Shown: positions 12,499 to 21,622 of the stretch, one piece after another
Layout of the letters: every line of letters begins with the position of its first letter
How positions within the stretch are numbered: the first letter of the stretch is position 1
DNA from: a virus
Virus record (IMG/VR): IMGVR_UViG_3300006925_000078
Location: 1 to 30,940 of that record
Length of the DNA: 30,940 nucleotides
Reading direction: 5' to 3' (one strand)
Made by a program: the position numbers and the translations under genes
Notes under the pieces: model-generated
Told to the model about the DNA's origin: nothing
What the model saw: only the letters and a program-made list of their open reading frames with translations
The model's database searches: none

Positions 12499-13013
12499 TA
12501 GTTAGATTATTTGATGTACAAAATGGAAAAGTAATTCCAACAGAACACTGTTATACTTTAAATTTCTTAAAAGATTTAATGGAGCAGTATCCTGATAGTT
12601 ATATGAGTATATATCAATATTTATTTTATATGACTTGTCCAAATCCAGATTTAAATCCTTTCTTTAATTTACCAGAACATGAGAAAGAAGATATAATAAT
12701 TGAAGAGATAGGTTTGGAAGAGTCACCTGAAGATTCTAAAATTAGATACTCAATTGATATGTGTAAAAAAATGTATGAGACACCTACCTATAGAGCTTAT
12801 GTAGGTATAAAAGCTATGCTTGATAGATTGGCTAGATACATGGAAGTAACACCAATTGAACATGGAAGAGATGGTAATATGAATTCTATGATTAATGCTG
12901 CTGCCAAGTTTGAGCAAATTAGACAATCTTATAAAGGAGCGTTTAGTGATATGAAACAAGAACAAGAAAGTTCCGTTAGAGGTGGTGCTGGATTAGCATA
13001 TGATCAATTATAA
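12495..13013 (+). CDS. Hypothetical protein upstream of terminase (172 aa), possible small terminase
   Basis: A helical protein with an acidic middle (HEKEDIIIEEIGLEESPEDS) and a well-ordered C-terminal half (YRAYVGIKAMLDRLARYMEV, HGRDGNMNSMINAAAKFEQI). The C-terminal half looks like two packed helices ending in a flexible Gly-rich tail. Small terminase subunits are similar in size and lie just upstream of TerL, so that role is possible. No helix-turn-helix is evident at the N-terminus, however, and the call is by position only. It starts with an ATGA overlap. Confidence 0.6.
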   Translation: MIVRLFDVQNGKVIPTEHCYTLNFLKDLMEQYPDSYMSIYQYLFYMTCPNPDLNPFFNLPEHEKEDIIIEEIGLEESPEDSKIRYSIDMCKKMYETPTYRAYVGIKAMLDRLARYMEVTPIEHGRDGNMNSMINAAAKFEQIRQSYKGAFSDMKQEQESSVRGGAGLAYDQL

Positions 13014-13014
13014 A

Positions 13015-13152
13015 ATGAGTAGTAAACAAGAATGGGTATTCTGTTATTGGGATGAACCCTTAATATTAAAACCAAAAAATAATAAAGATGAAAAAAACAA
13101 AGATTGTACCAGTTGGAAAAAAAGTTCTAATAAGACCAAAGGAGGCAGTTAG
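13015..13152 (+). CDS. Possible tiny overlapping gene (45 aa)
   Basis: A frame starting MSSKQEWVFCYWDEPLILKP begins one base after the upstream stop and covers the 74-base gap before the co-chaperonin gene, then overlaps its first 65 bases in another frame. The first 20 residues look protein-like, while the overlapped part is Lys/Ser-rich, as expected from an off-frame reading. It may be a leader peptide or chance. Confidence 0.3.
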   Translation: MSSKQEWVFCYWDEPLILKPKNNKDEKNKDCTSWKKSSNKTKGGS

Positions 13153-13372
13153 AACTGTACCAGGTACTAATATAATAATTCCTGATTCTGCATTAGAGAA
13201 AGAATACAAAGGTTTTGTTGTTGGAGTTGGTGCAGAAGTACAAGAAATTGTTGTAGATGATTTAGTGCAATATGCAGAATATTCTGTTCCTCAAGAGGTA
13301 GAACACAATGGATCAAAACATTTATTAATTAATGCAGGAGACGTGTTTGCTATAATTAAAGAAATAGAGTAA
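13088..13372 (+). CDS. GroES-like co-chaperonin (Cpn10)
   Basis: This 94-residue protein matches the Cpn10 fold end to end: VPVGKKVLIRPKEA as the first strand pair, a mobile loop at about residues 17-33 with NIIIPDSALEKEYKG (hydrophobic III in place of the GroES IVL GroEL-contact tripeptide), GFVVGVGAEVQEIVVDDLVQY, and HLLINAGDVFAIIKEIE at the end. It would cap the host GroEL ring, as T4 gp31 does, to fold phage proteins, most plausibly the major capsid protein. It is joined to the terminase gene by a TAATG junction, so it is made with the packaging proteins. The length is normal for the family (90-110 aa). Of the two phage strategies, this is a phage GroES with a host GroEL; no groEL is seen. 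Confidence 0.88.
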   Translation: MKKTKIVPVGKKVLIRPKEAVRTVPGTNIIIPDSALEKEYKGFVVGVGAEVQEIVVDDLVQYAEYSVPQEVEHNGSKHLLINAGDVFAIIKEIE

Positions 13373-15561
13373 TGTTTAAAGAAGTCCCAACGTTTGAAAA
13401 TGGTAACTGGACAGTGACTAAATTTGAAACTAGAGATTCATTTAATGAATTTATAGAATCTATATTTAAAGAACCCGGTCTATATAACTTTACTAAATCA
13501 GCTTTACTGTTTAACAAAGAAGCCAGAAACTTCAACAAAGATGGTTTTTATTGTTCAGCTCCTTTCAGATCAAAAGACTTTATAACATATTGGAATGATC
13601 AAAAAGATAAATGCCGTGTAGGGGTCATCTATAAAGAAGGTCCTTACACTTGGTATTTAACAAGAGATTATTATATGTGGTTAAACTTTTTACCTATATA
13701 TGACAAAGAAGAAAAAAAGTATGGTTTTGCTAAAGTAAGAGATGCTCAATATCATATGGCATTATATGAACTGTTAGCTGAACTTAACTATCAACACTCA
13801 GCAATACTAAAAAAACGTCAAATTGCTTCTTCCTATTTTCACATGGGAAAAATAATTAATACATACTGGTTTGAAGAAGGTAGTACTTGTAAGATTGGTG
13901 CATCACTAAAAGATTACATAAATGATAAAGGTTCCTGGAAGTTTTTAGATGAGTATAAAACATTTTTAAATGAGCACACTGCGTGGTATAGGCCCAGTAA
14001 TCCAGAAAAGGTTTTACTATGGCAACAGCAGATAGAAGTTAAAGTAGGTAATAGAAAAACATCTAGAGGTTTAAAATCTAAAATACAAGGTGCCTCATTT
14101 GAAAAAAATGCAACAACTGGTGTAGGTGGACCAACAAGTTACTTTTTTCATGAAGAAGCAGGTATAGCACCAAAGATGATGCAGACCTATGAGTACTTGC
14201 GTCCTGCAATGTCTTCAGGTATGGTTACAACGGGTATGTTTATAGCAGCAGGTTCTGTTGGTGATTTGGATCAATGTGAGCCATTAAAGGAAATGATACT
14301 CAATCCTAAAGCAAATGATATATATGCTGTAGAAACAAATCTAATGGACGCTGATGGTACAATTAATATGGCAGGTCTGTTTATTCCAGAACAGTGGTCT
14401 ATGCCGCCTTATATTGATGCATACGGTAACTCTAAAATAGAGGAAGCACTTAATGCAATAAGATTAGAAAGAAAAAAATGGAAGTCTGATTTAAATCCAG
14501 AACAATATCAGTTACGTATATCTCAAAAACCAACTAACATAGCAGAAGCATTTGCTTATAGAAAAGAATCTATATTCCCTCAAGGTATCATTTCAAAGCA
14601 AATGAAGAAAATTGAAGATAAAGAATATGCATATGAACACATTGAGTTAGAAAGAACACAAGATGGTATAGAAGCTAAAAGATCTAATAAGCTACCTATA
14701 TCAGAATTTCCTGCTAATAAAAAAGCACAAGATAAAACAGGTTGTTTAGTTGTTTGGGAAAGACCTATTGCAAATCCACAATTTGGAACCTACTATGCTT
14801 CTATTGACCCCGTGTCAGAAGGTAAAACAACAACATCTGATTCCTTATGTAGTATCTTTGTTTATAAGAATGCAATGGAAGTTTCTAGAGAAACTCAGGC
14901 TGGCTTAGAACATTTTATAGAAAAAGATAAGATTGTAGCTGCTTGGTGTGGTAGATATGATGATATAAATAAAACACATGGTCAGTTAGAATTAATTATT
15001 GAATGGTTTAACGCATGGACTCTTGTTGAGAATAACATATCTCTTTTTATTCAGCACATGATTGCTAAGAAAAAACAAAAATACCTTGTGCCAAAACAAC
15101 AAATTCTTTTTCTGAAAGATCTAGGTTCTAACAGAACTGTATATCAAGAATACGGATGGAAAAATACAGGTACTTTATTCAAGAGTCATTTAATATCTTA
15201 TGCTATAGAATTCTTAAGAGAAGAAATAGATGAAGAAACAGACCAAGATGGAAACACCATTTCAACAACATTAGGTATTGAAAGAATACCAGATCCTATG
15301 CTTTTAAAAGAAATGCTTGCTTACTACCCTGGTTTAAACGTGGATAGGTTGGTTGCTTTTGGAGCATTAGTTGCTTTTGTAAGAATTCAACAATCAAACC
15401 GTGGTTATTTGAAAAGAAGAGAAAGTGAATCAGACAATTCTTTGGTAAATTCAAAAAATTTGTATAAATTAAAGTATAGTCCGTTTAAAAATTTAGCAAG
15501 GGGAAAAACTAGTATTGGCGGGAAAAAGATCAAAAGATCTGCCTATAAAAATTTTAGATAA
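13372..15561 (+). CDS. terL: Terminase large subunit (packaging ATPase/nuclease)
   Basis: At 729 aa this has the two-domain terminase layout. The ATPase part shows a Walker-A-like KKRQIASSY (147-155), Walker B SYFFHEEAGI (256-265) and a coupling motif FIAAGSVGD. The RNase H-like nuclease part shows YYASIDPVSEG (Asp479), EWFNAWTLVENN, and the late LNVDRLVAFGALVAF helix with the last catalytic Asp. It cuts concatemers and pumps DNA into the procapsid through the portal, whose gene follows by two bases. The Walker A departs from GxxxxGK[ST] in lacking the Gly-Lys pair; deviant P-loops with an upstream Arg or Lys are known in large terminases. It ends in a basic tail. The symbol is used generically. 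Confidence 0.9.
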   Translation: MFKEVPTFENGNWTVTKFETRDSFNEFIESIFKEPGLYNFTKSALLFNKEARNFNKDGFYCSAPFRSKDFITYWNDQKDKCRVGVIYKEGPYTWYLTRDYYMWLNFLPIYDKEEKKYGFAKVRDAQYHMALYELLAELNYQHSAILKKRQIASSYFHMGKIINTYWFEEGSTCKIGASLKDYINDKGSWKFLDEYKTFLNEHTAWYRPSNPEKVLLWQQQIEVKVGNRKTSRGLKSKIQGASFEKNATTGVGGPTSYFFHEEAGIAPKMMQTYEYLRPAMSSGMVTTGMFIAAGSVGDLDQCEPLKEMILNPKANDIYAVETNLMDADGTINMAGLFIPEQWSMPPYIDAYGNSKIEEALNAIRLERKKWKSDLNPEQYQLRISQKPTNIAEAFAYRKESIFPQGIISKQMKKIEDKEYAYEHIELERTQDGIEAKRSNKLPISEFPANKKAQDKTGCLVVWERPIANPQFGTYYASIDPVSEGKTTTSDSLCSIFVYKNAMEVSRETQAGLEHFIEKDKIVAAWCGRYDDINKTHGQLELIIEWFNAWTLVENNISLFIQHMIAKKKQKYLVPKQQILFLKDLGSNRTVYQEYGWKNTGTLFKSHLISYAIEFLREEIDEETDQDGNTISTTLGIERIPDPMLLKEMLAYYPGLNVDRLVAFGALVAFVRIQQSNRGYLKRRESESDNSLVNSKNLYKLKYSPFKNLARGKTSIGGKKIKRSAYKNFR

Positions 15562-15563
15562 AT

Positions 15564-18329
15564 ATGAAAGTATATAACGCAATGCAATTGAAGAATGGTG
15601 CTAAAGCTGAATCAGGCTCCGGTGCTTCTTCTAGTTTGACACAACCTATACAATTCTTGCCGGCTAAAAAGAAAGATGATGATTGGGCTGCTTGGAATTT
15701 AGATTGGTTAGAAGTGCAAGGTATGCAGTTTCTAAAACAGAATGCTAGAAAATTATTGAAAAACTATAAGCTTGCTAAAGGAATTATAGATAAAACAGAC
15801 TATATAGTTGAAGATGACAATGAATATAAAGATTTACTAGATACACTTACTCAAGAAGATGAGTCAGCACTGGAATTAAAATTTTATCCTATTATTCCAA
15901 ACGTTATAAACGTACTATCTGGAGAATTTTCTAAAAGATTAAGCAGAGTGCAATTCAGAGCTGTTGATGATCTTTCTTATAATGAAATGCTTGAGCAGAA
16001 AAGAGCTATGATTGAAGAAAATCTTTTAAGAGATGCTTCAAACAAAATGATGATGAACATGATTCAAATGGGAATGGATCCTGAATCAGAAGAAGCTCAG
16101 AAAAAAATGAACCCTGAAGCATTAAAATCATTACCAGAGATACAAGATTTTTTTACAAAGGATTATAGATCATTAGTAGAAGAATGGGCCACTCATCAAT
16201 TGAATGTTGATACTGAGAGATTTAATATGCAAGAACTGGAAGAAAGAGCTTTTAGAGACATGCTTATTACAGATAGAGAATTCTGGCATTTTAGAATGAT
16301 GGAAGATGACTATGATGTAGAGTTATGGAATCCGGTATTAACATTTTATCAGAAGTCACCAGATGCAAGATATATATCTCAATCTAACTATGCAGGTAAA
16401 GTTGATTTAATGACTATTGCAGATGTGATAGATAAGTATGGTTACTTAATGGATGAAAAGCAATTAACATCCTTACAAAAAATATATCCTGCTAAATCAG
16501 CTAAATACCAAGTATCCGGATATCAAAATGATGGTACTTATTATGATGCTACTAAATCTCACGAGTGGAATACAAACGCTCCTAGTTTAGGCTACAGACA
16601 GTTTATGAGTAACTGGGCTAGCAACTCAACAAGTGGTGGTGATATAATAGGTTCTATTTTAAATGAAGGAGATGATTTACCTAACTGGGGTGAGGGATCT
16701 TTAATGAGGGTTACAACTACGTATTGGAAAACACAACGTAAAGTTGGTCATTTAACTAAGATAACAGAAGATGGTCAAGTAATGCAAGAGATCATTGATG
16801 AAACATTTAAAGTTACAGAAAAACCAATATATGATTCTACTATATTTAAAAACAAAAGCAAAAATACTTTAGTACAGGGAGAGCATATAGATTGGATTTG
16901 GATTAATGAAGTTTGGGGTGGTGTCAAAATTGGTGCTAATTTCCCAGGTTTTTGGAAAGCTGATTCATCAAAAGATATGAATCCTATTTATTTAGGTATT
17001 AACAGAAAGAAACCCGGTAGAATACCATTTCAGTTTAAAGGTGATAGTTCATTATATGGATGTAAACTACCTGTAGAAGGGAGAGTATTCTCTGATAGAA
17101 ATACAAGATCTACTTCATTGGTTGATTTAATGAAAGCTTATCAAGTAGGTTATAATATGGTTAATAATCAAATAGCAGATATACTAGTAGATGAACTAGG
17201 TACTGTTATTATGTTTGATCAAAATGCTTTACCACGTCATTCTATGGGTGAAGATTGGGGTAAGGGCAATTATGCAAAAGCCTATGTAGCAATGAAAGAT
17301 TTCCAAATGCTACCTTTAGATACTTCAATTACTAATACAGAAAATGCTACAAACTTTAATCATTACCAAACTCTTAACATGGAGCAGACTGGTAGATTAA
17401 TGTCACGTATTCAATTAGCTAATTATTTTAAACAACAAGCATTTGATGCAATAGGTATTAATCCACAAAGACTGGGTGCTCCTATAGCTCAACAAACAGC
17501 AACAGGTGTTACACAAGCAATGAATCAATCATATGCTCAAACTGAAGTCTACTTTACACAGCATTCAGATCACCTAATGCCTAGAGTACATCAAATGAGA
17601 ACAGATCTAGCTCAACACTACTATAGTACTAACCCAAGCGTTAGACTCTCTTATATAAGCTCTGAGGCAGAAAAAGTAAACTTTCAAATAAACGGTACTG
17701 ATCTTTTATTGAGAGACTTTAATGTTTTTGCAACAACTAAAACAAATCATAGATCTATACTGGATCAATTAAAACAACTTGCAATACAAAATAACACAAG
17801 TGGTGCTAGTATTTATGACTTAGGTAATATTATTAAAGCTGAGTCTATTGCTGAAGTATCTGATATCTTGAAGGAAGCTGAAATGAAAACTCAATCACAA
17901 AGAGAACAAGAAATGCAGCAACAGAGACAAATGCAAGAGCAACAATTAAAAGCTCAAGCAGAAGAGGCTCAAGCAAAAATACAAATGGAGATAAGTGAAA
18001 ATGACAAAGAACGTCAAAACAAACTCCAAGTTGCTGAGATTAGATCTGCTGGATATGGTGCACAAAGTGATATAAATCAAAATCAAGTATCTGACTTCCA
18101 GGATAGCATGAAAGATATTAGGAGGAATAATGAAAAACGTGAGGAAATGAACTTTAAGAGAGAACAAGCCTCAGTTAAAAACTCATTTACTACAGATAAA
18201 TTAAACATTGATAGAGAAAAGCTTTCTACTCAAAGAGAAATTGCAGATAAGCAATTACAAATTGCAAGAGAGAATAAAAATAAATATGATGTTAAGTCCA
18301 ATAAGAAGGATAACAAACCAAAAAAATAA
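15564..18329 (+). CDS. Portal protein with long coiled-coil tail
   Basis: This 921-aa protein directly follows TerL. Its central part has portal-like features: LIDKTDYI-type helices, DVELWNPVLTFYQKSPDARY in the wing, YQVGYNMVNNQIADILVDEL for the stem helix region, and LGAPIAQQTATGVTQAMNQS for the crown-side helix. The last 140 residues (from about 780) are a Gln/Glu/Lys-rich coiled coil that ends in a basic tail, longer than in most portals but seen in crAss-like phages. The expected role is a dodecameric DNA channel at the capsid vertex. No promoter motif separates it from terL, so both are probably on one transcript. A 139-base gap with a promoter motif follows. Confidence 0.83.
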   Translation: MKVYNAMQLKNGAKAESGSGASSSLTQPIQFLPAKKKDDDWAAWNLDWLEVQGMQFLKQNARKLLKNYKLAKGIIDKTDYIVEDDNEYKDLLDTLTQEDESALELKFYPIIPNVINVLSGEFSKRLSRVQFRAVDDLSYNEMLEQKRAMIEENLLRDASNKMMMNMIQMGMDPESEEAQKKMNPEALKSLPEIQDFFTKDYRSLVEEWATHQLNVDTERFNMQELEERAFRDMLITDREFWHFRMMEDDYDVELWNPVLTFYQKSPDARYISQSNYAGKVDLMTIADVIDKYGYLMDEKQLTSLQKIYPAKSAKYQVSGYQNDGTYYDATKSHEWNTNAPSLGYRQFMSNWASNSTSGGDIIGSILNEGDDLPNWGEGSLMRVTTTYWKTQRKVGHLTKITEDGQVMQEIIDETFKVTEKPIYDSTIFKNKSKNTLVQGEHIDWIWINEVWGGVKIGANFPGFWKADSSKDMNPIYLGINRKKPGRIPFQFKGDSSLYGCKLPVEGRVFSDRNTRSTSLVDLMKAYQVGYNMVNNQIADILVDELGTVIMFDQNALPRHSMGEDWGKGNYAKAYVAMKDFQMLPLDTSITNTENATNFNHYQTLNMEQTGRLMSRIQLANYFKQQAFDAIGINPQRLGAPIAQQTATGVTQAMNQSYAQTEVYFTQHSDHLMPRVHQMRTDLAQHYYSTNPSVRLSYISSEAEKVNFQINGTDLLLRDFNVFATTKTNHRSILDQLKQLAIQNNTSGASIYDLGNIIKAESIAEVSDILKEAEMKTQSQREQEMQQQRQMQEQQLKAQAEEAQAKIQMEISENDKERQNKLQVAEIRSAGYGAQSDINQNQVSDFQDSMKDIRRNNEKREEMNFKREQASVKNSFTTDKLNIDREKLSTQREIADKQLQIARENKNKYDVKSNKKDNKPKK

Positions 18330-18418
18330 GCTTAATTAAGAAGAAAAAATATAGATAGCTATATACTGCACAAAATGATTTATGTTGTATGCATTTCTTA
18401 AGTTTATTTGTAAAAATG

Positions 18419-18437
18419 TTTGTATATTGTATATGTA
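18419..18437 (+). promoter_or_regulatory. Phage late-promoter-like motif, copy 1
   Basis: TTTGTATATTGTATATGTA lies in the 139-base gap after the portal gene, 31 bases before the ATG of the scaffold-like gene. It agrees with the copies at 23852 and 25216 in at least 17 of 19 bases. It differs from the host TAnnTTTG form, so it may be read by a phage-directed polymerase. Confidence 0.65.
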
Positions 18438-18468
18438 AGAATTAACAATTACAAAAACCAACAATAAA

Positions 18469-19758
18469 ATGGCAACAGATACTAAAACAGTAGAGAGTAA
18501 AGTTACTCAAGAAAACATTGATTTAGATAGCCTTTTTGACGGAGCCGCTGGAGCAGATAGTGTAACAGTACCAGAAGAAAGCAAACCTAAGTCAGTATTT
18601 AGTAAACCAACTAAAGAAGCAGATTTTTCTTTTACTGAAATAGAAGAAGAAAAAGAAGTAACAAAAGAAGTTGAAACAGAAGCATCAGCTGAAGTAGATA
18701 CAGAAGAAAAAAAAGCAGATGATGCTAAAACTACAGAAGATGCAGATGATATATTTGATGCATTAGAAGTAGATGAAGCAGATGAAGTAGAAGATAAGAA
18801 AGTTAAAAGAGGAAGAAAGAAAATTTCTGGAATAGGTGATGTATTTAACAAGCTTATAAAAGATGATAAAATTGTTCCTTTTGATGATGACAAATCTTTT
18901 GATGATTATTCTGCTAAAGATTGGGAGGAATTAATAGAAGCTAACTTGGAAGAAAAGGCAAACCAAGTTAGAAGAGAAACTCCAAAACAGTTCTTTGAAA
19001 GTTTGCCGCAAGAACTCCAAATAGCAGCACGTTATGTGGCTGATGGTGGTACTGATTTAAAAGGATTATTTTCAACTCTAGCACAAGCTGAAGAAAAAAA
19101 GAGCTTAGATGTTAAAAAAGAAAGTGATCAAGAAGTAATAATCAGAGATTACCTACAAGCTACAGGATATGGTGATGCTGAAGAGATTGCAGAAGAAATT
19201 GAAATCTGGAAAGATTTAGGTAAGCTTGAAAGTCAAGCTTCAAAGTTTAAACCTAAATTGGATAAGATGCAAGAAAAAGTTTTAGCTAAAAAACTTGAAG
19301 AGCAGGAAATGCGCAAGGCACAGCAAGAACAAGCTTCAAAGCAATATATGGAGAACGTATATAATACTCTTAAAGAAGGTAGCTTAGGAGAATTAAAAGT
19401 TGATAGAAAGACACAGTCTATGCTATACAACGGATTAGTTCAACCAAATTATCCTTCAGTAAGTGGAAGAAATACGAACTTGTTAGGTCATTTGCTTGAG
19501 AAGTATCAGTTTGTTGAACCAAACTATACATTGATTTCTGAAGCTCTATGGTTACTATCAGATCCAGATGGTTATAAGACCAGAATAATGGAGAAGGGTG
19601 CACAGAAGAGTGTAGAAAGCACAGTAAGAAAGTTAAAGACTGAACAAAGCAATAGTGGAGGATCATCTCTTGGAGTACAAGAGCGTGAGACAGAAGGTAG
19701 AAAAAAGTCTACCAAGAAAAAGTTACCTAGAAGTAACAACATATTTAAAAGATTTTAG
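18469..19758 (+). CDS. Scaffold-like protein preceding the major capsid protein (429 aa)
   Basis: The N-terminal 120 residues are acidic and disordered-looking (EEEKEVTKEVETEASAEVDT), then a folded helical region follows (DYSAKDWEELIEANLEEKA, FFESLPQELQIAARYVADGG), then a coiled-coil stretch (KLDKMQEKVLAKKLEEQEMR). The protein ends in a basic tail (RKKSTKKKLPRSNNIFKRF). An acidic or helical rod with a basic end directly before the MCP is the usual arrangement of a capsid scaffolding protein, which binds coat subunits during procapsid assembly. It shares a promoter and terminator with the MCP. No protease motif is seen. The role is inferred from layout, not homology. Confidence 0.68.
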   Translation: MATDTKTVESKVTQENIDLDSLFDGAAGADSVTVPEESKPKSVFSKPTKEADFSFTEIEEEKEVTKEVETEASAEVDTEEKKADDAKTTEDADDIFDALEVDEADEVEDKKVKRGRKKISGIGDVFNKLIKDDKIVPFDDDKSFDDYSAKDWEELIEANLEEKANQVRRETPKQFFESLPQELQIAARYVADGGTDLKGLFSTLAQAEEKKSLDVKKESDQEVIIRDYLQATGYGDAEEIAEEIEIWKDLGKLESQASKFKPKLDKMQEKVLAKKLEEQEMRKAQQEQASKQYMENVYNTLKEGSLGELKVDRKTQSMLYNGLVQPNYPSVSGRNTNLLGHLLEKYQFVEPNYTLISEALWLLSDPDGYKTRIMEKGAQKSVESTVRKLKTEQSNSGGSSLGVQERETEGRKKSTKKKLPRSNNIFKRF

Positions 19759-19809
19759 TAACAAGAATAAATAACAATTAATAATTAACTTAAATAACAA
19801 TTAACAATT

Positions 19810-21429
19810 ATGGCAACTCCTGTATTAAACAATGGAATTTTCCTAAGAGATACTGCTTACAAAGCGAGCTCTCATGTTGATTCTTATCACCTAACCCAAA
19901 TGCTTGGATCTTCTGAGCCTATGGATATGGGACCAGTTGATCTTTGGGCAATGACCCAAAAGGTAGAAATGCCTTTGTATCAAATGGCTTCTTTTGGTGG
20001 AAAGAACACAATCATGGTAGACAACGCGCGTGGGGAGTATAAATGGCAAACTCCAATCGCTCAAGATTTACCTTTTGTTGTAGCTGACATTGAGCCAGCA
20101 AATGACACAAAAGGTGTAGATGGTACTACATTCAAGATTAAAGTTTCAAAAAGAAGCTTTGGTCATGGTGATATCATTACTTATGACAAGTACAACGGTT
20201 TAGAATTGTACATTACTGCAGATGATATTATCCCTGCAGGTGATGGATACATCTACACTGTACAACTTGTAAACAATAACAGTGCAGCATCATTAGATAA
20301 CGCATACTTAGCTCCAGGAACTAAATTCTTTAGAAAAGGTTCTGCAAGAGGTGAATATGGTGAAAGATTCTCTGATATTGAAACTGGTTCTGGATTCCGT
20401 GAGTTCTACAACTTTGTTGGTGGAGCTGAGGCACATGTACACTATTCTATTTCTAGCCGTGCTGATCTTATGATTAAAGGTGGTTTGAATGCTGATGGTA
20501 CTGTACCTGTAACAGAGATCTGGAGAAACTTTGACCAAGATCCAAACAATCCTTCTGTATCATCAATTGATGAGTTGGTAGCTGGAATGGGAAAAGCAGG
20601 TGCTAGAGAAGCATTTGAAGATGGACGTTTGTCTAGAACTTTCGTTACAAACATGGAAGCTGCTCACTTGAGCAAGATTGCAAATGATATTGAAACTTAC
20701 CTAATGTGGGGTAAAGGTGGAAAAGTAAAACAAGATGGACCAGATGATATTAGATTATCTGTAGGTCTTTGGTCTCAGTTAGATAACTCTTTCAAAAGAG
20801 TATATAACAAGTCTGCTTTCTCACTTGATATGTTCAAGTCTGAGCTATACAACTTCTATCAAGGTAAAGTTGAGTTCAAAGGGCCAGACCCAAGTAGACA
20901 ACTTGTTGTACAAACAGGTATTGGTGGAATGCAATTAATCAACAAAGCTATTGCTGATGAAGTATATGGTTCTGGATTAGTTCAAAACGCTAGTGATATT
21001 GGTGCAGTAAAAGGTTCAGGAATGGATTTAGATTTCGGTTTTGCTTACACAAGCTTTACTATTCCTTTCCTTGCTAACGTTAAGTTTGTACTTAACCCTG
21101 CATTTGATAATCTTCACACAAATGATGTAGAGAATCCATTAATTGATGGACGTCCTTTAAGCTCTTATAGCTTCATTATCTTTGATGTGACAGAAAATGG
21201 AAATGATAACATTCACTTATTGAAGTTATCTTGGGATAATCAACTTAAGTGGTTCTACCAAAATGGTACTATGGACTACATGGGAAGAACTCAAGGTTTT
21301 GCTTCTACAGGTAACTTTAATGGTTATAGAGTTTATATGACTCAAACCATGCCAGCTATCTGGGTGAAGGATCCAACCAAAGTATTAAAAATTGTAATGA
21401 GAAATCCTGTAACAGGAGGTTCATTCTAA
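19810..21429 (+). CDS. Major capsid protein, HK97-fold (crAss-like type)
   Basis: This 539-aa protein starts MATPVLNNGIFLRDTAYKAS and has the length, position and composition of crAss-like major capsid proteins: an N-arm, a long beta-rich core with ISSRADLMIKGGLNADGT, a helical SIDELVAGMGKAGAREAFED stretch, and a C-terminal axial part ending MTQTMPAIWVKDPTKVLKIV. It should form the icosahedral shell. Codon use is visibly more biased toward AAC, TAC and TTC than its neighbours, as expected for the most expressed gene. It is followed 16 bases on by a strong terminator, and no promoter motif lies in the 51-base gap before it. The fold is inferred from family likeness. Confidence 0.85.
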   Translation: MATPVLNNGIFLRDTAYKASSHVDSYHLTQMLGSSEPMDMGPVDLWAMTQKVEMPLYQMASFGGKNTIMVDNARGEYKWQTPIAQDLPFVVADIEPANDTKGVDGTTFKIKVSKRSFGHGDIITYDKYNGLELYITADDIIPAGDGYIYTVQLVNNNSAASLDNAYLAPGTKFFRKGSARGEYGERFSDIETGSGFREFYNFVGGAEAHVHYSISSRADLMIKGGLNADGTVPVTEIWRNFDQDPNNPSVSSIDELVAGMGKAGAREAFEDGRLSRTFVTNMEAAHLSKIANDIETYLMWGKGGKVKQDGPDDIRLSVGLWSQLDNSFKRVYNKSAFSLDMFKSELYNFYQGKVEFKGPDPSRQLVVQTGIGGMQLINKAIADEVYGSGLVQNASDIGAVKGSGMDLDFGFAYTSFTIPFLANVKFVLNPAFDNLHTNDVENPLIDGRPLSSYSFIIFDVTENGNDNIHLLKLSWDNQLKWFYQNGTMDYMGRTQGFASTGNFNGYRVYMTQTMPAIWVKDPTKVLKIVMRNPVTGGSF

Positions 21430-21445
21430 TATATACTTAATAACT

Positions 21446-21479
21446 AAAAAGGAGGTGGGTAAAACTTCCTCCTTTTTTT
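21446..21479 (+). terminator. Intrinsic terminator after the major capsid gene
   Basis: AAAAAGGAGG and CCTCC followed by TTTTTTT flank a 12-base loop, 16 bases after the MCP stop. The GGAGG/CCTCC core with A/T extension and T-tract is a clear rightward terminator. Confidence 0.85.
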
Positions 21480-21521
21480 ATTTTTAATGTGAGTTAAGTG
21501 TTATTCTCCTCAAATAACTAT

Positions 21522-21584
21522 AGTCAGGTAAATCCTGGCTTTAGAAATATTAATAATAATTGTAGATAAATATCTACTTTTGAG
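21522..21584 (+). promoter_or_regulatory. Hairpin plus operator-like palindrome and promoter before the 338-aa gene
   Basis: A 7-bp hairpin AGTCAGG-TAAAT-CCTGGCT (21522-21540) is followed by an inverted repeat GTAGATA-AA-TATCTAC (21562-21577). The right arm of the repeat merges into TACTTTTG (21575-21582), a match to the Bacteroidota -7 form TAnnTTTG. This suggests a host-type promoter with an overlapping protein-binding site, unlike the 19-bp motif used by the neighbouring units. Confidence 0.5.
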
Positions 21585-21622
21585 TTGAAAACAAACATTA
21601 TTAATTTTTAAAAACCAAAAAA

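Noticed and set aside
18507-18893. Leftward 128-aa frame rich in Ser and Ala
   Set aside because: It is the reverse reading of the acidic GAA/GAT-rich start of the scaffold-like gene; such repeats leave the opposite frame open by composition.
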